From contig OX235272.1 in assembly GCA_944472155.2 (NCBI GenBank), forward strand, positions 101,252,020 through 101,316,019: 64,000 nt of DNA, read 5' to 3'. This DNA comes from Trichobilharzia szidati. Taxonomy: Eukaryota; Platyhelminthes; Trematoda; Strigeidida; Schistosomatidae. A model generated the notes under the pieces. That model searched no databases. It was given only the letters and a program-made list of their open reading frames with translations, and had not been told where the DNA came from. Below are positions 12,245 through 23,309 of this stretch, in pieces. The first letter of the stretch is position 1. Each line of letters starts with the position of its first letter. Position numbers and translations under genes: made by a program.

Positions 12245-15200
12245 CTAATGTTCCTGCTGATTTCCTCTTCTGATGGTGTGAACGGGACCATGTCTGTTGG
12301 TGACATTGTATGGCTCTTCCCACTTCGGTAGGAGTTCCCGTGAACCTGGCCCAAATCCAGCCGCGTCCTTTCTTACTCCACGCTTTACTTGATCACCAAC
12401 CTCAGAAATTATGCATCCCATCTTATTTCCCTGCTGTGATTTCATGGCATCTTTCTTCTGTTCACGCTTCAAGCTCCTGACTGCTTCCTTTACAACCTCG
12501 TCATATTTCACTCTTGGTAGAGGGGCGAGTTTATGCTGTGTATTGGTAGTCGTAGTTCTCGCCCAAGTATCAACTCAAATGGGTGATCAGTCTCCGCAAC
12601 AAATCATATGAGGAAAGACTGAAGAAATTAAGTCTTTTCACACTTAGTTACCGTAGTCACAGGGGAGACCTCATCACCGTCTATAAGATCTTAAATGACC
12701 AGGCCCACCCTAATAAGAGCATCCTGCCATTAAGTGATTATAGGCTTTCACGAGGACACCCGCTAAGGATAGCACACCAGAGACCAAAGACTCGAGTGCG
12801 TTCACATTTCTTCACGCTTCGAGTTTGCCGTCTCTGGAACGCTTTACCGGCGGCCGTAACTACAGCGCCATCTGTGGAGACTTTTAAGCGGAAGCTGGAC
12901 AATCATGCAGAAATGCATGGTTTGTGTCTCAATAGCTTATCCTCTTAAAATTTGAAACCACACTGTCAATGGATAAGCATACAAGCTAAATCTCCACGAC
13001 CCGTCCTGTCTTCTCTCACTGTACCGACTACTCTATCTTCCCTTTGGTCACCTTTATTATTTCACTTATCTCAACCTATATTATCTACACTACAACCTAT
13101 TATTATTCTACTTTTATGACTATACCGAATGACCAACGGGTGTTAGGTCAAACTCCATTCACGGCAGCAGCTGAGTCCTAACATACTGCACACTACAAAT
13201 CACAATCTTGACTAGTCCTCGCACCACTCCTCTTGAAGTCTACCAGAGCTAAGGCAGTCGAGTGGCGGGATTTACTACGCACAAGTTCATCGAACCTCTG
13301 GAACCTCTACCTTACAATCAAGAAGCGAGCTCAAAGAAATCACTGGTTTATACTAGCTCGTAATCAGGATATTGGATATTGGAAATGGTGATCTCTTTGT
13401 TGTTTCCTGGGTAGACGCACGATGTACCAGCAGAAATAATGGATGATTCGTCTCCCAGTTACCTCCCTCCGGGGCCAGCCACTTCTTCAGTATACGGTTA
13501 TTACTCTCTGTCAAACCATTCGTTTGTGGATGACAAGGTGTTGTTCGGATCTTCTTGATACCCAGTTGTTGCAAACGGGAGATGAATTCTACACTTTCAG
13601 AACAAGAGCCCTGATCTGTCAATGTCGTCTTTGGTACACCATGGTCTGCAACGATGTGTCGGGCTACTAAGTCAGTCACGGTTCCCGCGCGTTAATCAGG
13701 GGTTGCAACGGTGTCTACCCATTGTGTAGTGCGTTCCGTCATCATCAATAGGTACTGATTGCCACTGGATATCTGCAGAGACGGACTCGACACATCTACG
13801 AATCGCAAGTCACTTACTGCCGTAAATGGAAGTGACTGCAGAGGCGGTCTTACGTACCGACCTCCTCCCATCAACTGGCACTTTGGATATCTAAGTACAC
13901 ATTTTGACATATCTCTCATACCTGGCCAGTACATGCTTTGTCTCAGGAAGTCGATTGTTTCGGCTACTCCTGTACGTGGTAGTTGGTGATATTCTCGTAT
14001 CATCTCATGGCGTAGAGAGTGAGGTATTACCGCCAACCAACTTTCATCGTTCCCTCACTAAATCGGAGTGCCGTAGGCCTTGACTCGTAATCGATCCTTC
14101 TGCCTGAGTAGCGTAGTCAACTCCTTACTCACCGTGGATCGATTCACTTCTGTTTGGTTAGTGATCACCCGTATGAATATATTCAGGGTAGGATCTGATT
14201 TCTGACCGCGGGTAGGTTTTAATGGGTCTTGTTCAAATGCATGCGCTCCATAAACAATCTCTGGTAACTCATTTTCGCCTTCTGGCCTAGATAAAATGTC
14301 TGCCGAAAACATTTCTTTGCCAGGGACTTGTGAGATCGTGATGTCATACTTCTGCAGGCGCGAAATCCACCGTGAAAATTTCCCATGTGAGTCTCTCGCC
14401 CTCCTCAGAAAATATAGCGGCTTGTGATCAGTTTCAATGTGCAACAGTTGGCCGAGTAACTACGATCTCCGTTTGTCTGCCGACCATACTACTGCTAAAT
14501 ATTCTGAATACTTCTGTTCTGTGTGTGTGTTTTAAAACACAACCTATATATGTGACAGTTCTATCACCCTCTTTAAGTACTGCGCTATGCCGTAGTCACT
14601 CTTATCTGTAAACACTGTGAACTGTCTTCTGGGTACAGGCAGTTTTAGCGCCAATTAAAACTTTAATATCTTCTGCGAATCTTCTAGCCAATGGAACTTC
14701 TACTCATCTACTATCCTATATTAGGGGGTCGCCATCTAGTTTAAGTTTTTAACAAATAGACTATAGAGCGCTTCTCTTCCCAGGAACCGCCTTAGCATGC
14801 TCTTGGAGTTCGGGGCCGTAATGGTCTTTATCGACAAAATTTTCCCTAGTAACGCTTTTATCTCACCGTTGCCTAATTTATGACCCATCATCGTAATACT
14901 GCGTTCGGCTATCTGAGATTTTGTTTCGTTGATGGGCATTCCAAACTCTTCGATGCTTTTTAACACGACTTCGACATGGTTCACTTGGTCACTTACATTT
15001 TGACTGAAGATGACGAAGTCATCACTGCACACCTACACATTCTTCAAGTTTCTAAGTAACAACGTCATCAGTCGTCTGAAGGTAAACGGTGCACGTGCTA
15101 GTCCATTATAGAATTAGTTTAAACCTATGCTGTTTCATTCCAACGACGAAATCTGTCTTATCTCCGTCACTCTGTTTTGTCGGTGTCTGAGAATATCCTG

Positions 15201-15895
15201 ACCAGTGGCCAAGCACTGTAAACAACTTCGTGCTTTGTAGACGATCCAAGGTCTCTACTACTGTCAGCATGACACACGGTTTCGGTTCTGTCATTCTGTT
15301 TGGCTGTTGGAAATCAACACAGAATCTATACTTCCCATTTGCTTTTCCACTGAACGAACTGAAGAGTTATATGAACTATAAGTTTCCTCAGTAATATCGT
15401 CCTGTTGCATCTCTGTCACTTGCCGCTCGACTTTGCCTTCCAAGTGACGTGGGACTTTACGCGTTATAAATAGTGCCATTTTGTGACCGCTCATTGGGAT
15501 TACATGCCTCAACTTATCACAATAACCGTGGAGGTCCCTATCTCCAGTGAACAGATGATCTTATTCTTTAACTAACACTGACATTTTCTGTGCTTTCGGC
15601 TCCTTAACCCCTGCTATCTCGCTTGTCTCACACATGCTGGTAGGTCCGTGCCTCATAATCACTACCCTCTCCTTCGTGTCAATTACCGCACCAACCTCCC
15701 GCAGAAAACGCAAAGCACTGTTCGCCGTAACTCGGGCACAACAATGAACGGGAACATTACTTCGCGATCACCAACAAAAGTGCTGCAGTTTGACATGCCG
15801 GTGATGCCTAGAGCGTGCCCACCTCCCGTTTGAAATGTCAGCGAACACGGTCTGATGCTCTGACATAGATTCCTACCTATTAGTGAAACTGTCAC
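12245..15895 (-). pseudogene. Gypsy element 1 pol remnant (protease, RT, RNase H, integrase)
   Basis: Minus-strand fragments follow the Ty3/gypsy order. The protease part lies at about 15895-15683 (DTGVTVSLIG). Reverse transcriptase spans 15512-14736, with HVIPMSGHKMALF, LFTVLGHWSGY and a mutated active site CSDDFVIFSQ in place of Y-x-D-D. RNase H ends at about 14444-14058 (ETDHKPLYFL, SADILSRPE). Integrase runs from 14036, with an H2C2-type finger, to TTPCHPQTNGLTE near 13500. The integrase is cut by a CR1 copy (12589-13382), and its C-terminal domain (KREQ, VGDQVKR, KWEEPYNV) continues at 12576-12245. Stops and shifts are frequent, so this is an old copy. Confidence 0.8.
12589..13382 (+). 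mobile_element. CR1-like element B2, 5'-truncated, inside gypsy 1 integrase
   Basis: The plus-strand frame from 12583 reads KSYEERLKKLSLFTLSYR, then GDLITVYKILNDQAHP and LWNALPAAVTTAPSVETFKRKLD, the CR1 ORF2 C-terminus. The 3' UTR ends in a GATATTGGATATTGG tandem. It is flanked by AAATGGGTGATC (12577-12588) and AAATGGTGATC (13383-13393), an almost perfect TSD. The gypsy integrase frame resumes on the far side. Confidence 0.85.
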
Positions 15896-16077
15896 CCCTG
15901 TATCTATCGAACATACTACTTTCTTGGCCGTTCACTTGCTACTCAACATATGCTTGTTGGCGTATCAGTTCACTGATTTTCTTACGCCTTCTTTCTGAGA
16001 GACCGAACGGAAGAATCACATGGTTTATCATATTAAAATCACTCGGCCACCAGTTTTGCGCGCCGTCGACCTCTTGG

Positions 16078-18110
16078 TTTACACCGAGTCGGTATCGCGA
16101 AGCAGAATTCGATAAAATGATAGAGTTTTTCATCATTCAACCATCTATCAGTTCTTGGTTATCACAACTTCATATAGTTCCTGAAACATCTTCTAAAGAA
16201 ATGCATCCACCCACCTTTAAACAAAGGTATCCGCTAGATACCCACTACCATATATCCATGGCCTCACCGGGAATTTGCCGAGTGTTGAGGTTTTCTCCAA
16301 GATTGACATCGTAAGAGCTTTCCATCTCACCCCCATCCATCCGGATGTTCTGGAAAAACAAATACGAATTTGTCCGCATGCCTTCCGGACTAGTGAACGC
16401 CGCCTAGGCATTCCAACACTTAATCGATCAAGTACTATGTGGTCTCTCCTTCATCCATTCATATATTGACGACTCACTCATTGCGATTGCGGAAGAGGCG
16501 AAATACTTGAGACGTGTAAAGACTGTGTTCAAAATACTTTATCAGTATGGGATGACAGTCAACTTGGACAAATGTGAAATCAACAAGACCTCATTAAAAT
16601 TCCTCAAGTATTCGATCGACAGTCAGGAAATTAGGCCAGTCCCTTATGATATGTAGGATATTGAAGATTGCCAATTCCCTGACCCCTTCAAGCAGTTACG
16701 ATGATTATTAGGTCTCATCAATTTTTACGGCCGTTTCACTCCCAACTGTGCCACGGTTTCGTAAACATTTACTGACTGTTTACACGGACGTAACCTGTTA
16801 CCTGTAAGATGTTGAGTCGTTAGGAAATTTTAGGCTCTTGTTAAATGGAAAGACACTTCTAGTTGGACGCAAAACCAACGCTCCCCTTTACCTCATAGCG
16901 GACGCTTCGGATGTTGCCATTAGAGAAGCTCTACAACAACAAGTACACGGTGAATGGCGACCCCTCGCATTCTTTTCAAAACTGTGTAAACGTACTCGAT
17001 GTCACAATAACACCTTCGGTAGAGAGTCACTGTCTGTTTATCTGCCCACCTAGCACTCTAGACACATGCTGGGACGTGCAGCTTTCACTGTCCTCACGGA
17101 TTATAAAGCTCTTAAAAAAGCCTTATCAATCAAACAAGATAACTACTCTCCTTATGAACAACAGCTTCTTAAATTTATATCCCAAATTACCCCGGATATT
17201 CGACACGTGAGGGGTAACACCGGTGGAGTTGCAAACACCCTGTCACGTATGCACATTAACAATATTGTATGTCCCGACACCGATTACGAACATCTAGCAA
17301 CCCTACAAAGAAGCGAAGTACCCTTTGGAAAACATCTACCGGTAAATGTCAACCTTTCATTACAGCGGCCATGACATGCACAGTTTCTGAGAAATAGCAT
17401 AATTGAAACAACATGCTGTAGTCAGTGCTACTACCAAACTACTAAAGCAAAGATTTATGTGGCCAAACATTACCAGTGATGCTAAGAAGTGGATGCAAAA
17501 TTGTTCTCCTTGTCAAAGAGTTAAGATTCATCGTCACACTTTAGACTGAGCTTGCTGCCTCTCTGACCAAAAGCGACTTGTCCACTGAACTCCCATTGGT
17601 ACTACTTGGTACACGAGCAACTTTGAAGAAAGACATCGGATTCCACGTCTCTGAGTTAGTCTGTGGGACAACACCAAGGTTACCAGGAGAGTTTTTCACC
17701 TGAGATAACCGGGTTCTAAATGATTCGATTGACTACATGCATCTACCAAAGTAACACATGAATGAGCTAAAAATATCACTCCCATACCAACAGCAACGAC
17801 CATCATACATCCCGCTGCATCTGATAAACTCCTCTCACGTTTTCGCCAAGAAGGATGGTGTATAGCAACCACCTCAACCTATTTACGATGGTCCATTTAG
17901 AGTTCTAAAGAGGAATGACAAAGTAATCACTCTAGAAGGGTCGAATAAAGCAGAAGCCATCAGTCTTGATGGAGTCAAAACAGCGTTTATCAGCTGCATC
18001 CGAGACAATGACATAGATCAGCTGGACGATGTGTCAACACTTCGATTCACTAAAAGTGCAATGTCACCGGAAAAATCTGTGGAAACAACACTACTTGGTG
18101 GAAGAGTTCA
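16078..18110 (+). pseudogene. Gypsy element 2 pol remnant
   Basis: Plus-strand pieces in order: reverse transcriptase with AEFDKMIEFFIIQPS and FSKIDIVRAFHLTPIHPD (about 16100-16360). The region that should hold the catalytic YIDD box, near 16465, is broken by a stop and shifts. RNase H lies at 16838-17374 with LIADASDVAI, PLAFFSK, FTVLTDYKAL and HVRGNTGGVANTLSR. Integrase follows with WPNITSDAKKW and CSPCQRVKIHRH (about 17460-17545). Several frame breaks show it is dead. It diverges from gypsy 1 in sequence and points the opposite way, the two meeting near 16075. Confidence 0.75.
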
Positions 18111-18590
18111 TTAGTCTCAACATTACGTTAAAGTCATCACTATTTGATGTATTGTGAATTTACCTTTTTATTGTCTTCATTCGAAATTAACATATAATGC
18201 TGATTCATGTCATTGATATTCTCATGTATAGTTAACATTTCCACTGTTGAAACATTGACGTTTTTTGCACATTTACACTTAATCGTGTACAGTTTACTAT
18301 TTTTTAAATATCACTGTCGCCTAAAGTCTACGGATCATCGGTTGACTTTTATCATTTCACATATTTTCCATCATAATCATCAAATCTATTGCCCTTAGTG
18401 CATTTATTGTCAATATTATTAACTGTCCATCCGTTCTATCAAAACTCCGGATTAAATTGCGTATTTTTTAGCTTCATACACATACAATTTTCCGTGTATA
18501 ATCGCAACCGTTTATTAGGCAAACTCATATTATTGTCGAAAACTTAAATGTATTATTTCATATTTCAGTTTACCGGTGGAGGATAAATTA

Positions 18591-19250
18591 TGTAGCGCCC
18601 CCATATTAGGCCCAATTATATGCCTATAAAATCAATTCATGTATACATATTATGTGTTCACAGAAACTAACTTTTGCATATACTTGTCAAACATTTGCCA
18701 TTGTATTATTGGACAATGCTTTTCGTTCGTTACACATATATTTTGCGCGGTTACATACATAAGATCTCCAAATAGCGGGGAGATATGTTTGATGTCAGGA
18801 AGGCAAATGATACAGCGTTGTGGAGATACAGGGGAAACATGAAAGAAACACAATATGAAGGCCAGAAGTCGCGCAACACAAAGATCTGTGCAAATGGTGC
18901 GTTGAAGATAAGGTGTGCTTAACATATAACGGTACCAAACTGCAAATAAACATCCCTGTATCAAGTATCTAGTCTTCCACGCTTACAGTGTCATCTGAAA
19001 AATGGGTTTCACCTTCTAATCACCCCAGTGAGAAGGGGATACCAGCAATCAGGAATTCTCACTTGAAAACAACTTAAAGACCAAAATTCGTGATTAATCC
19101 TCTAGTACCACGTGTTCTAACAGACGTAAGTTTACCATTTCGAAGAATAACGTGAGGTTTAGGAGGTTCGTGAGTTTGTATTTATTGAAATCCTGTCGTC
19201 TTTGTACTAGTATAGCCTAAGTCTTCTCATCAGTAATACGTGGTAGACGA
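18591..19250 (+). repeat. Probable 3' LTR of gypsy element 2
   Basis: It begins TGTAGCGCCCCC right after GGTGGAGGATAAATTA, a plausible polypurine tract, and has CCTATAAAATC as a promoter-like box. From 18768 it matches the gypsy 1 LTR in inverted orientation, while the first 177 bp are unrelated. The right limit near 19250 is where the similarity stops. Confidence 0.6.
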
Positions 19251-19294
19251 CTATTTTTCAACGATAATGAGACATTTTGGTATCTGAATTCTGA

Positions 19295-21172
19295 CTGGCA
19301 GTTCAGTGTCTCTGGGGTTTTGGTTACGATAGTGTAACTTTGTCAATAACAGATGAAAACCTACAACAATTCAAAGCATCAATCTTCGACTGTTGTCACA
19401 AGTTTATAAATACCAAGCCCAAAGGAAGGTACATTTTAACGAAGAGACATTATATGGAGCTGAAAGAACTTATGAAAAACGAAGAGATTATAGTATTACG
19501 ACCTGATAAAGACGGAGGAATCGTAATCATGAATCGCGAGGACTATATCAGTAAAATGTACACTATATTATTCGATGAATGCGAATTCACAAAACTGGTT
19601 TACGAGTAAAATATGACTGAACACATCGAACAAAAACTAACGGACACCCTCCGTAAACTAAAGACAGAATCCTTCATCAGCAACGAAACGTTCGAATCCT
19701 TAAGACCATCTGGATCAAGTATGCCACGACTTTACGGACTCCCGAAAGTACACAAGAAGGGTAGCCCTGTTCGACCGATCCTCAACATGAACAATTCACC
19801 TTATCACCGTACAGCCCATTGGTTAGCAGACCTACTTGAACCAATCAGAAGAAAAGTCTCCTGCCACACAGATCGAGATTCGTTTGACTTTATCGACTCA
19901 ATCAGAAACGTTAACGTATCCAACAAGACCATGATTTCACTAGATGTTACATCATTGTTAACAAACGTCCCCCTGACTGAAACAATGTGCTACATACAGG
20001 AAATTTTTCGCTCAAAGGGAATAAACATCGGTATACCCACCGAGCGTCGTAAAGAACTCCTACTGAGATGTAAATTGAATGTTCAATTCTCTTTTAACAG
20101 CAGAATATATCGCCAAAAGGATGGTATGGTTATGGGCTCACCACTAGGCCCATTGCTTGCAGATTTCTTCATGGTAAAACATGAAAACACATGCCTAAAG
20201 AAAATGATCAATGCTATCGAATTCTACAAGAGATACGTTGACGACACTTTCATTATCGTCAACAATGAAGAAAATCTGGACGACATCTTAAATTCCTTTA
20301 ACAACTGCCACCCCGTGATTCAGTTCACGTTAGAGAAAAAGCCTAACTCCAGAATATCCTTTCTTGACGTTCAACTAACAAGACGAGAACAAGACAGAAC
20401 ACTGAAAAGATCTGTCTACAGAAAGTCGACGTGGAACGGACAGCTTACTAACTTTCACAGTTGGGTACCTCTATACACTAAACGAAACCTGATCCGTTCA
20501 CTCAGCTACAGACTTCGCAGAATCTGCACCCCGGATATTATAGAAGACGAACTGGAAAGTCTCAAGAGAATCTTCGTCGAGAATTGTTACCCAGAACGAT
20601 TTATTGCAAAATCCATGAATCCTGGACCACAACAGCCACCCACGCTTAGCGCCTCGAGAAAACTACTCTACATGAACCTTCAATACAATGGAGATTCATG
20701 CGCGGAAACACTGAAATATAGACTGTTCCGTTCACTTAAGAAAACCTTCTTCGTAGCTGAACTACGATTAACCTTCTCCACGAAACCTATGATTCGTATG
20801 AACGTGGTGGATAGGCTACCACTGCTAGCCTCATCAATGTGTATCCACCAATTCACCTGCTCGTGTGGAGCCAGCTATGTTAGCCATACTCAGCGTTCGC
20901 TATCCAAACGTATCACCAAACACTTACCAGCATGGTTGTGCAAAGCAGAAAAACGATGCCCCTGCAGCTCTATCTTAGAACATCTGATAGGTTCCAAACA
21001 CCAAGCTACACCCCAAACAAAATTCAAAATCGTCTACAGAATACGAAGCAGTCTTCCTAAAAGTGTATAAATCAAACTTCTTCAAACTGCAGAAGCAATG
21101 GCAATTCACTTGCTAAGTGATGAACTCTGCATTCAGAAGTTCGTTCAATCACTACACTTGCGATGGACGTAA
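19295..21172 (+). pseudogene. PLE1: Penelope-like reverse transcriptase/GIY-YIG ORF, nearly intact
   Basis: A single frame runs from 19295 to 21172 with only two in-frame stops (19607-19609 and 21068-21070). The protein would copy PLE RNA and cut target DNA. Visible parts are: N-terminal IVLRPDKDGGIVIMNR; the finger region PRLYGLPKVHKKGSPVRPI; SLDVTSLLTNVP; MVMGSPLGPLLADFF; and the catalytic box RYVDDTFIIV (about 20230), followed by ISFLDVQL. The C-terminal endonuclease begins at CGASYVSHTQRSLSKRI (about 20865); the usual Y-I-G-x-T is Y-V-S-H-T, so the catalytic region is altered. The end, LCIQKFVQSLHLRW, is typical of the other copies. It is the best preserved PLE in the window, but as it stands it makes no full protein. 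Confidence 0.88.
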
Positions 21173-21414
21173 TTAATCTTAGTACCCGACAGGGGAATTC
21201 TATTTCTTTCTGTTTCTTCATTAGTATTATTTTGTCTTTTCAATTGTAATATCTTACATTTTCAAATTTCCTGTTCTCTTCCCCCACCCGATTTAATTTC
21301 TACACCTCATTACCACTGTTACTAACTTGACCAACACTCAATTTCTAGTCATTTATGTTACGTCATCCAATTTATTTGCTCAATTCTAGTCCTAATTTAA
21401 ATAGCATTTTCTAT

Positions 21415-21691
21415 AGTTTGGTTTGTAAGGGTTTGTTATGTTTCTTTTTACGAGTTGATCACGGACTGATATCAGTTAGAGAACCATTGAAAACCAGGGA
21501 GTACTGGACAGCTGTTTCTTCCGCCATAGTTTGGGAATCATCGGCAGTACGCACCCACTGGGATTCGAACCCAGGACCTTCCGGTTACAAGGCAAGCTCG
21601 TACACCATTCAGCCACTGGGACCCGATTCAATGGCTCATGAATTCCCAAACTAAGATGAAACATCTGTCCAGTACTCCCTGGTTTTCAATG
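21415..21691. mobile_element. SINE-A inverted pair 1 (minus copy plus short plus-strand copy)
   Basis: The minus-strand copy (21415-21645) has a tRNA-like head with B box GGTTCGAATCC, a hammerhead-like segment and a tail. It is followed head to head by a plus-strand fragment (21646-21691) holding only the part from the hammerhead loop onward. Imperfect direct repeats GCATTTTCTAT (21404) and GCATTATTCTCTA (21692) flank the unit. It lies in the 3' UTR of PLE1. Confidence 0.75.
21501..21550 (-). ncRNA. Hammerhead-like motif in SINE-A (best-folded copy)
   Basis: On the minus strand: stem I GTACTG with CAGTAC; core CCGATGA (consensus CUGANGA with U4 changed to C); stem II TTCC with GGAA around an 11-nt loop; then GAAA; then a minimal stem III ACAG/CTGT without loop; and the cleavage triplet GTC before CAGTAC. 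All parts are in the order of a type I hammerhead. The U4 change probably weakens activity. Confidence 0.6.
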
Positions 21692-22025
21692 GCATTATTC
21701 TCTACCCCACCTCTACTTAGTCTCTATCTGTAATTACCTGTGCTGCTATACTGACCTAAGTTGAAACAATTTAGTCAATTATATTACGTCATCTAACTTA
21801 CTAACTCAATCTTACTTTAGTTGGTGTCTAATTAGCCCTGTCCCTATATTAGATCATTCTTGTATTTTCATGCATTTATTCCCCTTGATGAATTTGAATA
21901 AAGCAAGAACAACAGTGGTTTGTGCAGAATAATATCTGCTAAAACAGGGCTAAGTGGACTGCCCATAGCTACACCATCTATTTGGCGGTAAAGAGTGTTA
22001 TCAGACTGGAATAGATGGTGTAGCC

Positions 22026-22898
22026 ATGGGCAGTCCACTTAGCCCTGTTTTGGCAGATATCTTCATGTCAAACCTTGAGAAAACAAAGTTGAAGCATGCA
22101 ATCGATCAAACAACTTCCTATTGTCGATATCTCGATGACACATTTGTAGTATGCAACAACGAAAGTCATGCCTCCTACCTACTCAGCCTATTCAACAAAG
22201 CACATACAAATATTGTATTTACCATGGAACATGAAAATGATGGGAAGTTCCATTTCCTTGACATCGCCATGCAACGCCTAGAAGATGGTAATCTCTAGAG
22301 GTCAATTTACCGAAAGCCTTGATGTGGTTGTGTTCTCTGAGCTGGATAGTTAATTTGCGAAGCTTTCATCAAAATCATCCACCTGAGCTACAAATCTTCT
22401 CTATCATATTTACCGAAAGCCTACATGGAATGGACAATACTTGCATTTTAATAGTTTTTGTCCAAATAGCTATAAACGAGCACTAGTCAAGACTCTGTAT
22501 TATAGAGCAAGGTTCCCGTCCATCGAACAACATGCTCTTTGGTGCAGTCAAAAGTCGATAGATACCCTTCTCATGTTAACTCCAACTGTGTATACAAATT
22601 TACGTGTATCTGCGGGAGCAGTTACATTGGGAGAACAGAAAGAAGGGCACACCTTCGATTTTCTGAACATGTGCCAAAAAGCCTACGTCTCAAGGGAACA
22701 AACTCTTATAGCAGCGCTATTACTAGACATCTTTTCGACACGGGTCATGAGGTAGAAATCGAGAAATCCTTTAAAATTATCAATAGACAAAGGAGTTCCA
22801 TTCTCCTCAAGTTTGCCGAAGCATTCTCTATCAAACGCTTGAAACCAGATTTATGTGTTCAGAAAGAAGCAGTTATTAATCTTTCCTTGCTCTGGTAA
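22026..22898 (+). pseudogene. PLE2 reverse transcriptase/GIY-YIG ORF, 5'-truncated and frameshifted
   Basis: The frame opens at MGSPLSPVLADIFM, includes the catalytic box CRYLDDTFVV and FHFLDIAM, then breaks near 22298. The endonuclease part reads FTCICGSSYIGRTERRAHLRFSEH in the 22539-22898 frame, so the Y-I-G-R-T motif is intact here, unlike PLE1. The end is LCVQKEAVINLSLLW plus stop. The N-terminal half of RT is missing. Confidence 0.8.
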
Positions 22899-23219
22899 CT
22901 GAATGTCTTTATTCTCTCATCTGATTACGTAATCTTTGTCTTTAACCTCACCCCCTTTTATAATCTGTAATTTTGCTTGTCTCTTGTTTCTATGATTTGA
23001 GTTGAACTCAGTACATTGTTACCTAATTTATTTGTCACTCTGTATCTAACGCATAATTCGTCTTCATTACGTAACTCTTTCACCATTGTATGCACACATC
23101 TATTTTGTTTAAACTTGAACTGCCTGTGTAAAAACTATATAAGCGCAATTTTCTGAGCACTGTTCACTTACTGTGGAACTTTTTGTCAACTGACAACATG
23201 TAAAATTTGCAAGCTGTAA

Positions 23220-23269
23220 GCAGCTGATGAGAGGCCTACGAAATAAATGATGGTATCATATTATTCTGC
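23220..23269 (+). ncRNA. Hammerhead ribozyme motif at PLE2 3' end
   Basis: Stem I is GCAG (23220-23223) with CTGC (23266-23269). The core is CTGATGA, then a poorly paired stem II GAGGCCTAC, then GAAA. Stem III is a 9-bp helix: ATAA/TTAT and ATGAT/ATCAT with loop GGT and one bulged A. Cleavage would follow ATT at 23265. Hammerheads are known in PLEs. The related copies near 24240 and 48200 keep the fold with different bases. Confidence 0.7.
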
Positions 23270-23309
23270 ACAAACCACTGTTGTTCTTGCTTTATTCATT
23301 CTTGTATTG

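Larger units (their letters stand above)
21867..23297 (+). mobile_element. PLE2 unit: inverted-pair Penelope-like insertion
   Basis: The unit is bounded by an 11-bp direct repeat ATTCTTGTATT (21856-21866 and 23298-23308). From the left it has a minus-strand PLE tail (to 21931), then 51 bp of minus-strand RT sequence (21932-21982). A 27-bp spacer follows, then the plus-strand copy from 22010 through RT, GIY-YIG, 3' UTR and hammerhead. The 51-bp arms differ at two positions. Both tails point outward. Confidence 0.8.
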
